From NCBI GenBank assembly GCA_900770705.1, contig CAAGLF010000014.1:1-9886 (forward strand): a stretch of DNA of 9,886 nucleotides. The letters run 5' to 3'. Each line of letters opens with the position of its first letter. Within the stretch, counting starts at the first letter, position 1. Origin of the DNA: Bacteroidaceae bacterium (lineage in GTDB: Bacteria; Bacteroidota; Bacteroidia; Bacteroidales; Bacteroidaceae). The notes below the pieces were generated by a model that worked only from the letters and a program-made list of their open reading frames with translations, was not told where the DNA came from and made no database searches. Positions 1 to 6,721 of this stretch are shown piece after piece. The position numbers were made by a program, and so were the translations under genes.

Positions 1-19
1 ACGTGTGCTCTTCCGATCT
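1..19. other. Illumina TruSeq adapter remnant, left end
   Basis: The first 19 bases, ACGTGTGCTCTTCCGATCT, match the inner end of the reverse complement of the Illumina TruSeq index/read-2 adapter. This is library sequence, not genome. It is in inverted orientation relative to the adapter at the right end, as expected for an insert flanked by the same adapter on both sides. Open reading frames that start in these bases are artefacts. Confidence 0.97.
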
Positions 20-88
20 GGCCGTGACGATGCCGCGGTATTCGCGGATAGAATGTCCTTCGAGATTGGGCGTGGTGGTGAGATACAT
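20..88 (-). CDS. YbjQ/UPF0145 family protein, N-terminal fragment
   Basis: Only the first 23 codons are present, because the gene runs into the adapter. It begins at an ATG (88..86) and reads MYLTTTPNLEGHSIREYRG, followed by IVTA. This matches the start of YbjQ/UPF0145 proteins, which typically open with a short strand, TTP.(I/L)EG, then (I/V).EY.G(I/V)V(T/S)(G/A). Family members are small (about 105 residues) cytoplasmic oligomeric proteins, sometimes called putative heavy-metal-binding domains; their role is not settled. The gene lies 55 bp downstream of sufS on the same strand, so it may be co-transcribed with the suf genes. A perfect 12-bp palindrome, AAAAACGTTTTT (92..103), sits just upstream of the start codon. 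No Shine-Dalgarno sequence is evident. Recognition rests on a short stretch, but the motif is distinctive. Confidence 0.72.
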
Positions 89-143
89 AGTAAAAACGTT
101 TTTTGTGGATTTGTCGAATGGTTTGTCCGGCCTGTCCGTCTGC

Positions 144-1379
144 TCAGAACATCCGTTGCACGCGGCGGATGGCGGCGACGAGGGTGTCGACTTCGGATTT
201 CGTGTTGTAGAAGGCGAAGGAAGCGCGTGCCATCCCCTCCACTCCGCAGCGTTCCATCAGCGGCTGGGCACAATGGTGGCCGGTGCGGATGGCAATGCCG
301 AGCCGGTCGAGCAGCGTACCGAGGTCGAGATGGTGGATGGTGCCGATGTTGAAGGCAACGACGGCCGACTTATGCGGTGCAGTTCCGTAGATGTGCATAC
401 CTTCGATGGCCTGCATTTGTTCCATCGCGTAGGCCGTGAGTGCGTGCTCGTAGGCCGCAATGCGTTCGAGGCCGACTGCCGTCACGTAGTCCAGGGCCGT
501 GGCCAGTGCGTGGGAACCTACATAGTCCGGTGTGCCCGCCTCAAACTTGTAGGGCAGCGCCTCGTAGGTCGTTCGGGCAAAGCTGACGCGCTTTATCATC
601 TCTCCGCCCCCTTGATAGGGGGGCATTTGTTCCAGCAGGGATTCCCGCCCATAGAGTACGCCGATACCCGTCGGTCCATATACCTTGTGCCCGCTGAAGA
701 CGAGGAAGTCGCAGTCCAGTTCGCGGACATCAATGGGAATGTGGGGGGCACTCTGTGCGGCATCGACCAGAAAGTGGGCATTGTGGGCGTGGGCGATGAC
801 GGCCATAGCCCTGACGGGATTGACTGTGCCGAGTACATTGCTGACGTGTGCACAGCAGACGAGACGCGTGCGGGCCGAGAAGAGTGATTCGTAAGCCGAA
901 AGCGACAATTCGCCCGCATCGTTCATAGGCGCGACCCGCAGTTGCAGTCCCTTCCGTTCGGCCAATATCTGCCAGGGCACGATATTGCTGTGGTGTTCCA
1001 TCACGGTCAGGATGATTTCATCCCCTTCGTGCAGAAATGCCTCGCCATAACTGTATGCCAGCAGGTTGATACCCTCGGTGGTGCCGCGGGTGAAGACGAT
1101 CTCGTTCGTGCTGTGGGCATTCAGGAAGCGCCGGCACGTTTCTCTTGCCTGTTCGTGGAGTTCCGTGGCCTGCTGGGAAAGGTAGTGCACACCCCGGTGT
1201 ACATTTGCGTTGACTGAATAATACTCTTCGCTGATGGCCTCGACGACCTGTCGTGGCTTCTGGGTGGTGGCAGCGTTGTCGAGATAAACCAGCGGATGGC
1301 CGTAGACGGTTCGTCTCAATATGGGGAAATCCTCGCGGCCAATGCCGTCGTTGATGGAAGGAAGGGACAAGGATGTCAT
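144..1379 (-). CDS. sufS: SufS-type cysteine desulfurase
   Basis: This 411-residue PLP enzyme removes sulfur from L-cysteine, giving alanine and an enzyme-bound persulfide for Fe-S cluster assembly by the Suf machinery. The length is usual for SufS/CsdA (about 405-410). Visible landmarks are YLDNAATTQKP near 32-42, the PLP-stacking region EHHSNIVPW (128-136), DAAQS (206-210, Asp and Gln contacting the cofactor), the Schiff-base lysine K232 in SGHKVYGPTG, and the persulfide-forming cysteine C370 in RTGHHCAQP. R385 fits the substrate-carboxylate arginine. The short segment around C370, without a long flexible loop, marks group II (SufS) rather than IscS/NifS. The ATG at 1379 gives a family-typical N terminus. 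The gene follows sufD by 51 bp on the same strand. No SufE or SufU acceptor gene is visible in the window. The reading frame is intact. Confidence 0.96.
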   Translation of the reverse strand: MTSLSLPSINDGIGREDFPILRRTVYGHPLVYLDNAATTQKPRQVVEAISEEYYSVNANVHRGVHYLSQQATELHEQARETCRRFLNAHSTNEIVFTRGTTEGINLLAYSYGEAFLHEGDEIILTVMEHHSNIVPWQILAERKGLQLRVAPMNDAGELSLSAYESLFSARTRLVCCAHVSNVLGTVNPVRAMAVIAHAHNAHFLVDAAQSAPHIPIDVRELDCDFLVFSGHKVYGPTGIGVLYGRESLLEQMPPYQGGGEMIKRVSFARTTYEALPYKFEAGTPDYVGSHALATALDYVTAVGLERIAAYEHALTAYAMEQMQAIEGMHIYGTAPHKSAVVAFNIGTIHHLDLGTLLDRLGIAIRTGHHCAQPLMERCGVEGMARASFAFYNTKSEVDTLVAAIRRVQRMF

Positions 1380-1430
1380 AAGTGGAGGGAAGAATGAGAT
1401 GAGAGGGACAAAAGGGCAGCGCCGGGGGGC

Positions 1431-2792
1431 TTATTTGCATAAGTGGCAGCCTCCGCAGGCTTCCAGTTCTCCCCGGAACCGCCGCTCGACCAGGTGGGAA
1501 ATGCGTTCGCGCACGTGGTCGATTGAGATACGGCTGATGACGTCGTTGACAAAGGCGTGTTGCAGGAGTATGCGGGCTTCCCGCTCTTCTATACCCCGCT
1601 GCCGCATATAGAACAACGCCGCTTCGTCGAGTTTTCCCACCGTGGAGCCGTGGTTGCACTTCACGTCGTCGGCATAGATTTCGAGCATCGGCTGCGAGAA
1701 GGCCCGGGCTTGCGGCGAGGCACAGAGGTTGGCGTTCGTTTGTTCAGACAGACTTTTCTGTGCGTCCTTCTCGACCAGCACTTTCCCGGCAAAGGCGCCG
1801 CGGCTCTGCCCGTCGAGTACGTACTTATACAGCATATCGCTGGAGCAGGAGCCCACAGCGTGGCGCACCAGGATGTTGTTGTCGACCGACTGGCTGCCAT
1901 CGGCCATTACAGCGCCGGCCAGGTTGCACACGGCGCCTTCTCCCGTCAGGTTGATACGGAGGGTGTTTCGCGTCAGGCCGCATTGCAGGGTGATGTCGCA
2001 GAGGTTGAAGCGGCTGCTTGCTGCTTGCCGTACATATAGGTTGTTGAAACGCCTGTTCTGTGCGTGCGTCTCCTCTACCCGATAGAGGTCGAGGCAGGCC
2101 TTTTCATCGAGCAGGATTTCCGCTACCTGCGTGGTCAGGCCGTTCGCGCCAGCTTGTGCGTGGTCGCAGCAGAGCAGACTGAGGGCGCTGTCGCGCCCGA
2201 TGACAATCAGCAGGCGGCGGTTGGACATCAGTTCGGCCTGCGTGGTGGCTGCTACCTCAACGAGTTGCAGGGGGATTTCGCTCTTCACCCCGTCTGGCAC
2301 GTAGATGAGCAGGCCGTCCTGTGCCAGCAACGTGTTGAGCTGGCTGATGGCGTCGGTGCCACCGCGTTCCGGCGTGTCTTCTACGGCCGCGCCATAGTGC
2401 TCTTGCAGGAGTTCCCGCTCTGTTTCCGTCACTGCGCGAAAACTGCTTACGGTCACACCGTCGGGATAAGTCATCCGTCCGCCCTCGCCCAGCATAGGAG
2501 TGTCGTTGACGAGGTGGCAGAGACGGGTGCTCAGGTTGGGAATGGCGCAACGATAGGCCGTGTGTGGATCGACATTGGGGCGGATACGCCGCAGGTTGAC
2601 GCCATAGTCGGGAGCAAAGGCCGCTTCCACATCGGTGTACTTGTAGGTCTCGGTCTTGGCGGTGGGCAGTCCTTTCTGCTTGAGAGCCGCCAGAGCTTCC
2701 TGCCGTGCCATGTTGAGCGATGCCGGGGCTCCTTGCTCAATGACCGGCCGCTGTGCTTCGAAGAGTTCGATGTATTGTTGGATACTACTCAT
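1431..2792 (-). CDS. sufD: Fe-S cluster assembly scaffold protein SufD
   Basis: This 453-residue protein partners SufB and SufC in the SufBCD scaffold, which builds Fe-S clusters in the cytoplasm. The N-terminal third (about 1-130) has the SufD helical region with the conserved TETYKYTD segment (47-54). The remainder is the SufB/SufD beta-helix core, with the family signature KCNHGSTVGKLDEAALFYMR at 378-397. H381 corresponds to the functionally important histidine of SufD. It is slightly longer than E. coli SufD (423). The last residues, ACGGCHLCK, form a Cys-x2-Cys-x2-Cys tail (C446, C449, C452) that E. coli SufD lacks, as far as I recall. The ATG at 2792 is preceded by AGGAG at a 7-nt spacing. 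sufC ends 12 bp upstream, so the two are almost certainly one transcript. The usual partner gene sufB is not in this window. Confidence 0.94.
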   Translation of the reverse strand: MSSIQQYIELFEAQRPVIEQGAPASLNMARQEALAALKQKGLPTAKTETYKYTDVEAAFAPDYGVNLRRIRPNVDPHTAYRCAIPNLSTRLCHLVNDTPMLGEGGRMTYPDGVTVSSFRAVTETERELLQEHYGAAVEDTPERGGTDAISQLNTLLAQDGLLIYVPDGVKSEIPLQLVEVAATTQAELMSNRRLLIVIGRDSALSLLCCDHAQAGANGLTTQVAEILLDEKACLDLYRVEETHAQNRRFNNLYVRQAASSRFNLCDITLQCGLTRNTLRINLTGEGAVCNLAGAVMADGSQSVDNNILVRHAVGSCSSDMLYKYVLDGQSRGAFAGKVLVEKDAQKSLSEQTNANLCASPQARAFSQPMLEIYADDVKCNHGSTVGKLDEAALFYMRQRGIEEREARILLQHAFVNDVISRISIDHVRERISHLVERRFRGELEACGGCHLCK

Positions 2793-2799
2793 AGAAAGG

Positions 2800-2804
2800 C
2801 TCCT
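2800..2804 (-). promoter_or_regulatory. Ribosome binding site of sufD
   Basis: AGGAG lies directly after the sufC stop codon and 7 nt before the sufD ATG at 2792. It is the clearest Shine-Dalgarno match among the genes here; most other starts in the window lack one, as is common in Bacteroidota. It confirms the sufD start and suggests that sufD is translated from the sufC message. Confidence 0.7.
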
Positions 2805-3557
2805 TTACTCCTTGATTTCTTCCTTTATCCAGTCGAATCCCTTCTCCTCGATGGCATAGCCGAGTTCGGCAGTGCCGCTCTTGACAATACGGCCGTCTAC
2901 CAGCACGTGTACGAAGTCGGGGTGCAGGTAGTCTAGCATACGCTGGTAGTGGGTGATGACCATAGCCGATGTGTCCGGTGTGCGCAGGGTGTTGAACCCT
3001 TCTGCTACGGTGCGCAGGGCGTCGACATCGAGCCCGGAGTCCGTCTCGTCGAGAATAGAGAATTTGGGCTCCAGCACTGCCATTTGGAAAATTTCATTGC
3101 GTTTTCGCTCCCCACCGGAGAAGCCTTCGTTGACACCACGGCTCATAAAGTGGGCGTCCAGACCGACAAGTTTGCGCTTTTCTTTCAGGAGTTTCAGAAA
3201 TTCAGCCGCCGGCATAGGCTCCTGACCGAAGTACTTGCGCCGTGCGTTCAGTGCTGCACGCAGGAAGTTGGTCATCGAGACGCCGGGAATTTCCGTGGGC
3301 GACTGGAAGGACATGAAGATACCTTCGTGGCTTCTGTCCTCAGGGAGCAGGGGCAACAGGTCTTTGCCGTTGAACAGGATGCTGCCCTCGGTCACGGTGT
3401 ATCGGGGGTTGCCGACGAGCACATTCGACAGAGTGCTTTTCCCTGAGCCGTTGGGTCCCATTAATACGTGTACCTCGCCATCGCCGATGTGCAGGTTAAC
3501 GCCTTTCAAGATAGCTTTGCCTTCGACCGAGGCGTGGAGGTTTTTGATGTCAAGCAT
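2805..3557 (-). CDS. sufC: Fe-S cluster assembly ATPase SufC
   Basis: This 250-residue ABC-type ATPase without a membrane domain drives conformational change in the SufBCD scaffold. It shows Walker A GPNGSGKST (34-42), a Q-loop FMSFQSP (81-87), the SufC form of the signature FSGGERKR (146-153), Walker B SILDETDSGLD (167-177) and the switch histidine H203 in THYQRML. FSGGERKRNE and DETDSGLD are characteristic of SufC and separate it from transporter ATPases. The frame extends to an ATG at 3614, but that extension is hydrophobic, has no family counterpart and covers a promoter-like box. I therefore start at MLDIKNLHA (3557). The gene sits 12 bp before sufD. Upstream it faces the end of a zinc-transporter ATPase gene, where most suf operons have sufB. 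Confidence 0.94.
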   Translation of the reverse strand: MLDIKNLHASVEGKAILKGVNLHIGDGEVHVLMGPNGSGKSTLSNVLVGNPRYTVTEGSILFNGKDLLPLLPEDRSHEGIFMSFQSPTEIPGVSMTNFLRAALNARRKYFGQEPMPAAEFLKLLKEKRKLVGLDAHFMSRGVNEGFSGGERKRNEIFQMAVLEPKFSILDETDSGLDVDALRTVAEGFNTLRTPDTSAMVITHYQRMLDYLHPDFVHVLVDGRIVKSGTAELGYAIEEKGFDWIKEEIKE

Positions 3558-3601
3558 ATACGAGGTTTGATTGATTCGTATGAAAATATGGAACAAGTGC
3601 G

Positions 3602-3610
3602 GCAAAATTA
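3602..3610 (-). promoter_or_regulatory. Putative promoter -7 box for sufCDS
   Basis: On the minus strand this reads TAATTTTGC, a full match to the Bacteroidota -7 consensus TAnnTTTG(C). It would start a transcript near 3597, giving a leader of roughly 40 nt before the sufC ATG at 3557. No TTTG -33 box is present at the expected 19-21 bp spacing, so this is a one-element match. If real, the suf genes can be transcribed independently of the zinc-transport genes upstream. Confidence 0.4.
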
Positions 3611-3646
3611 CCACAATTATTCCACACGTAAGTTGAGGCTTCTGTG

Positions 3647-3671
3647 TTTTTTCCTTGGCAGCAGGAAAAAA
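3647..3671. terminator. 9-bp perfect inverted repeat between znuC and sufC
   Basis: TTTTTTCCT (3647..3655) and AGGAAAAAA (3663..3671) are perfect reverse complements around a 7-nt loop, 43 bp past the znuC stop and ahead of the putative sufC promoter box. The position suits transcription termination after znuC. The stem is A/T-rich and has no separate U-run after a GC stem, so it is not a textbook intrinsic terminator. It could instead be a symmetric protein-binding site. The rest of the 157-bp gap shows no open reading frame of note and no remnant of sufB or a permease gene. Confidence 0.35.
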
Positions 3672-3714
3672 GGGTGTTGTGCCGCCGTGCTGTCAGGCTT
3701 GATTTGCCAATGGT

Positions 3715-4365
3715 TTATTCTTGTCGGATGGCTGTGCCGTCCTCCACCAACCATCGTGTGGCTATGGGGAAGCAATGGGTGGCTTGCGGGTCGTGGCTGA
3801 CCAACACGATGGCACAGTCGTGCTGCAGTCGGGCCAAGTAGTCGTAGAAGATCCGGCGTCCCTTGATGTCCAGATGGGTGTCCGGTTCGTCCAGAAGCAG
3901 GAGCCGTGGACGGGAGATGACGGCGCGTGCCAGCAGGATGCGCTGCCACTCTCCGCCGCTCAACGACTGTATGGGGCGCTGTGCCAGCTCGGCAGAGAGG
4001 CTGAGTACCTGGAGCAACTGCAGGGCCTGCCTGCGCTCTTCCGCCGTATTGTGGTGGAGCAGGCGGCGGGGGGAAGCCAGACCGTCGAGCACGACTTGCA
4101 GGGCTGTGATGGGAAACTGGCGGTCTATCTTGCGCTGTTGGGGCAGGTAGCCCGTTGTCAGATTGTCGGCCCGCACCACGCTTCCGGCTTGTTCTCGGTT
4201 GAGGCCGGCCATCAGTCGCAGCAGGGTGGTCTTGCCTCCTCCGTTGTGTCCGCAGAGCAGGTGGAAGTCTCCCTGGCGAATGACCATCGTGACGTGTTGG
4301 AGTACCGTCCGGCGGCCATAGCCCAAGACGACATCTTCTAATTGCAGTAGTGCGGAAGTATTCAT
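3715..4365 (-). CDS. znuC: Zinc/metal ABC transporter ATP-binding protein
   Basis: This 216-residue ABC ATPase most likely powers metal import together with the lipoprotein encoded just upstream. It has Walker A GHNGGGKTT (39-47), a Q-loop in GYLPQQRKID (72-81, the phrasing typical of ZnuC/MntB-type ATPases), signature LSGGEWQR (135-142), Walker B LLLLDE (155-160), a D-loop THLD and switch histidine H191. It is shorter than many ZnuC proteins (about 250) because it ends soon after the H-loop region, so it lacks the C-terminal extension. The start MNTSALLQLEDV is fixed by an ATGA overlap: its ATG at 4365 shares bases with the TGA of the upstream gene, implying translational coupling. The frame is open much further upstream (to 4908), but that part is out-of-frame sequence of the upstream gene. 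No permease (znuB) gene follows; the next gene is sufC. Confidence 0.88.
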   Translation of the reverse strand: MNTSALLQLEDVVLGYGRRTVLQHVTMVIRQGDFHLLCGHNGGGKTTLLRLMAGLNREQAGSVVRADNLTTGYLPQQRKIDRQFPITALQVVLDGLASPRRLLHHNTAEERRQALQLLQVLSLSAELAQRPIQSLSGGEWQRILLARAVISRPRLLLLDEPDTHLDIKGRRIFYDYLARLQHDCAIVLVSHDPQATHCFPIATRWLVEDGTAIRQE

Positions 4366-5261
4366 AGGGTAGTGTTTTCGTTGGCCTGTACGATGGTTTG
4401 TATGAGGTCGAGTATTTGCTGTTGGAAGTCGTAGTTGAGTGGGGCGAAGAGGGTGAATGGCAGCCCGTTTTCGGCGGCAATGAGGCGGAGTGCCCGGTTG
4501 CTGCCCTCCAGTTGTCCCACGCAGAGGACGACAGGCTGCTGCCCTGTCTCCTGAATGAGAGAGGCCATCCGCCGGGGCGAGGGTTGCTTGCCGTCCTGTT
4601 CGATGGAGAGTTGCCGCATAGCGTAGTCGCGACACAGGTAGCCCAGGGAGGGATGGGAGACCAGCAGGCATTTCTTCTCGCAGTCTGCCAAGTCTTTCGT
4701 GACGCGGCTGTCCAGGCTGTCCAGGCGGAGCAGGTATTGCTGCAGGCGGCTCTGGTAGACTTTCGTGCGCCCGGGGTTGATGCGGCAGAGGGCCTTTGTG
4801 GTGTTCCGTGCTATCCGACGGATGTTCCGGATGGATATCCAGATGTGCGGGTCTCCGCTGTCGGATGCCTCGTGATGGTGGTGCGCTTCGTGATGTTCGT
4901 GGTGGCATACCTCGGGCAGTCGTTCCACTCCTTCGGACAGGTCGTACTCCTTGACGGGTCGGGCCTGTGCCGCGACGGTGGCCGCCAGGCGGGTGTTTTC
5001 GAAGGGCAGGGTGCCCACTTTCAGGTAGGCTTTGGCTTGTGCCAGTGCCACCAGTGCGCGGGGCTGCGGCTCGTAGGTCTCCGGACTGGTTCCGGCGGGC
5101 ATAAGTACCTGTACCTCAAAGTCCCCTGCTGCCAGTTGGTTCACGATGTAGTGCAGGGGCTCTACGCTCACTGCCAGCACCGGTTTCCCCTCGTTGGCGG
5201 GTCGGTGGGTGCAGGCAGCCAGTAGCGGCAGGCAGCAGCAGAGGGTCAGTAGTCGTAGCAT
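4362..5261 (-). CDS. znuA: ZnuA-like metal-binding lipoprotein of an ABC importer
   Basis: This 299-residue cluster A-I substrate-binding protein presumably captures zinc outside the inner membrane. The N terminus is a lipoprotein signal: short basic start, hydrophobic run, lipobox LAAC with the acylated cysteine at C17. The family's first metal-site motif appears as GTSPETYEP (57-65), with Glu61 where E. coli ZnuA-type proteins have His. Other likely ligands are H139 in DPHIW, H203 in VSHPSLGYL and D278 in APLNYD. A His-rich acidic loop spans about 119-130 (CHHEHHEAHHHH), a feature of zinc rather than manganese binders. It overlaps the ATPase gene by 4 bp (ATGA) and starts 27 bp after the YqaA-type gene ends. 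Zinc is the favoured substrate by family; the altered first ligand leaves some doubt. Confidence 0.85.
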   Translation of the reverse strand: MLRLLTLCCCLPLLAACTHRPANEGKPVLAVSVEPLHYIVNQLAAGDFEVQVLMPAGTSPETYEPQPRALVALAQAKAYLKVGTLPFENTRLAATVAAQARPVKEYDLSEGVERLPEVCHHEHHEAHHHHEASDSGDPHIWISIRNIRRIARNTTKALCRINPGRTKVYQSRLQQYLLRLDSLDSRVTKDLADCEKKCLLVSHPSLGYLCRDYAMRQLSIEQDGKQPSPRRMASLIQETGQQPVVLCVGQLEGSNRALRLIAAENGLPFTLFAPLNYDFQQQILDLIQTIVQANENTTL

Positions 5262-5288
5262 ACGCGATAGTGGGATGGGGGACTTGCG

Positions 5289-5738
5289 TTACAGGGCGTT
5301 GAAGGCCATCAGCAACAGGAGGTATCGTATCAGTTTTCCGACAAAGATGGTGGACATGGCGGCCACGGCGTTGACGCGCAGAAAGCCCAGTGCCACCGTA
5401 ATCACGCTGCCGAGCAGGGGAATCCACGCCAGCAGTCCGGCCCAGGCTCCGTACCGGCGCACGTATCGCTTGCCCCGTTCCAGCTTTTCGGGCGACACCT
5501 TCGTGAAGCGTTCTATCCATTCTTCCTTGCCCAGCTTGCCCACGTGGTAGTTGAAGAGGGAGCCGAGCGTGTTGCCCAGCGTGCCGCTGACGAGCAGTCC
5601 TACGGGGTCGACGCCTGCTCCCAGCAGGGCCAGCATCACCACCTCGGAACTGAAGGGGAAGACACTGCCGGCCAGGAAGGCGGCGATGAACATACCCGGC
5701 AGACCGTAGGCTATAAGGGCAGCAATGACGGCATCCAT
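5289..5738 (-). CDS. YqaA-type (SNARE-associated/VTT family) inner membrane protein
   Basis: This 149-residue integral membrane protein belongs to the small YqaA branch of the DedA/VTT superfamily. It has an N-terminal hydrophobic stretch (1-24), a re-entrant-like segment SVFPFSSEVVMLALLGAG (25-42), a glycine-rich helix GTLGNTLGSLFNYHVGK (52-68), a charged cytoplasmic stretch about 70-96 (KEEWIERFTK... RYVRRYG), a second conserved segment AWIPLLGSVITVALGFLRV (104-122) and a C-terminal helix. Relatives in DedA proteins have been linked to lipid flipping and membrane homeostasis, but YqaA itself has no firm role. The chosen ATG (5738) gives MDAVIAALIAYGLPG, the family-typical start. It lies 28 bp inside the end of the upstream membrane-protein gene, so coupling is likely. 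Length agrees with YqaA (about 140-150). Confidence 0.85.
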   Translation of the reverse strand: MDAVIAALIAYGLPGMFIAAFLAGSVFPFSSEVVMLALLGAGVDPVGLLVSGTLGNTLGSLFNYHVGKLGKEEWIERFTKVSPEKLERGKRYVRRYGAWAGLLAWIPLLGSVITVALGFLRVNAVAAMSTIFVGKLIRYLLLLMAFNAL

Positions 5739-6670
5739 CGGTATGCGTGGTTGAATAAGGCCAGTGCCAGCAGTGCCAGCACGTGCAGGTGAAACCAAAA
5801 TTCCATCAGGCGTCCCCGTGCCAGGGTGTAGTAGTGGGCGATGAGCGGGCTGCTGTTCACCAGCAGCAGCGGCAACATCGTCTCCTTGTGTTGCGGCAGC
5901 AGTACGGTGCCGGCCAGCAGCACCACCTCCACCGTGATGATGGTGTAGTAGAACATGCGGGTACGTATCTTGTCGTTGTAGGAGGTCCGCAGGAAGTGCC
6001 AGGTGGAGAGCAGTGTCAGATAGGCGAAGAAGCCGAAGCTGTACAGCCAGTCCTTGCCCACCTCCTCCGCTGTGTGCGCGAAGTCGGGGAGCCCGGCGGG
6101 CAGGTAGTCGAGCACGTAGAGGAAGGCGGTGTCCAGCCGGTTTTCCCATACGGCCCAGGCAGCATACAGCCAAAGGGGCAGCAGGATGCCGAACCACGAG
6201 GCCAGCCATGTGCGCCAGGTCAGGGTGCGCAGTGCCAGGAGCATGGTCAGGTGCAGCACGGGTATCAGTACAGCCAGGGGCGGAAAGAGGAAGACGCCAA
6301 TGCCCAGGAACAGAAAGGCGTGGAACACCTCGCCCTCGCAGCGCACCTTCTGATAGGCATAGAAGAGCAGCGTATAGGTCAGTACCAGACAGAGGGGCAG
6401 GAAGGTGGCCGTCGAGAGCGTGTGGAGCATAGGGCACGCTGCCATACAGATCAGGAAGAGGGTGCTGACCATTCGCGAGCGGATGCGCAGCAGCGTGTGG
6501 CGGTTGTTCCATTCCATAGCCACATAGGCCGTGGCCTCCGTTGCCAGCAGTGCCGCCCAGAGCCCCTTGTCCGTCGCGTCGGGGTACAGCCAGACGAAGA
6601 CCGCCAGCAGTGCCGTCAGGGGCAGTGTCAGCGAACTTTCAGCGACTCTGGAGCGAAAGGTGGGGGCCAT
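5711..6670 (-). CDS. Polytopic membrane protein of unknown function
   Basis: I do not recognise a characterised family. The 319-residue product (start at MAPTFRSRVAES) is mostly hydrophobic, with about ten likely membrane helices. Examples are LTLPLTALLAVFVWLYP near the N terminus, FLPLCLVLTYTLLFYAY, FLFLGIGVFLFPPLAVLIPV, WFGILLPLWLYAAWAVW, FGFFAYLTLLSTWHFL, YTIITVEVVLLAGTVLLP and FHLHVLALLALALF. Loops are short, with basic residues (RNNRHTLLRIRSR-like stretch) between early helices. No signal peptide, enzyme motif or ATP-binding motif is visible. An earlier ATG exists at 6754, but it lies inside the repeat array and adds a proline-rich, non-hydrophobic leader, so I prefer 6670. The 3' end overlaps the YqaA-type gene by 28 bp, placing this gene first in a four-gene run with the zinc-uptake genes. 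I would expect conserved relatives restricted to Bacteroidales. Confidence 0.75.
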   Translation of the reverse strand: MAPTFRSRVAESSLTLPLTALLAVFVWLYPDATDKGLWAALLATEATAYVAMEWNNRHTLLRIRSRMVSTLFLICMAACPMLHTLSTATFLPLCLVLTYTLLFYAYQKVRCEGEVFHAFLFLGIGVFLFPPLAVLIPVLHLTMLLALRTLTWRTWLASWFGILLPLWLYAAWAVWENRLDTAFLYVLDYLPAGLPDFAHTAEEVGKDWLYSFGFFAYLTLLSTWHFLRTSYNDKIRTRMFYYTIITVEVVLLAGTVLLPQHKETMLPLLLVNSSPLIAHYYTLARGRLMEFWFHLHVLALLALALFNHAYRWMPSLLPL

Positions 6671-6721
6671 GGCGGGAGGGGGAAATGGGTGTTGGGGGAT
6701 GAAACAAGGCTTTGCCGCGCG

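Noticed and set aside
2064..2936. 290-codon plus-strand open frame across the sufD start and sufC end
   Set aside because: It is antisense to two clear genes and spans their boundary; its product has no coherent domain.
3558..3614. Longer SufC starting at 3614
   Set aside because: It adds 19 hydrophobic residues not seen in the family and overlaps the -7-like box.
4366..4908. Upstream in-frame extension of the ATPase gene
   Set aside because: The extension lies wholly inside the ZnuA-like gene in another frame, is Pro/Arg/His-rich and unlike any ABC protein; the ATGA start at 4365 fits the family.
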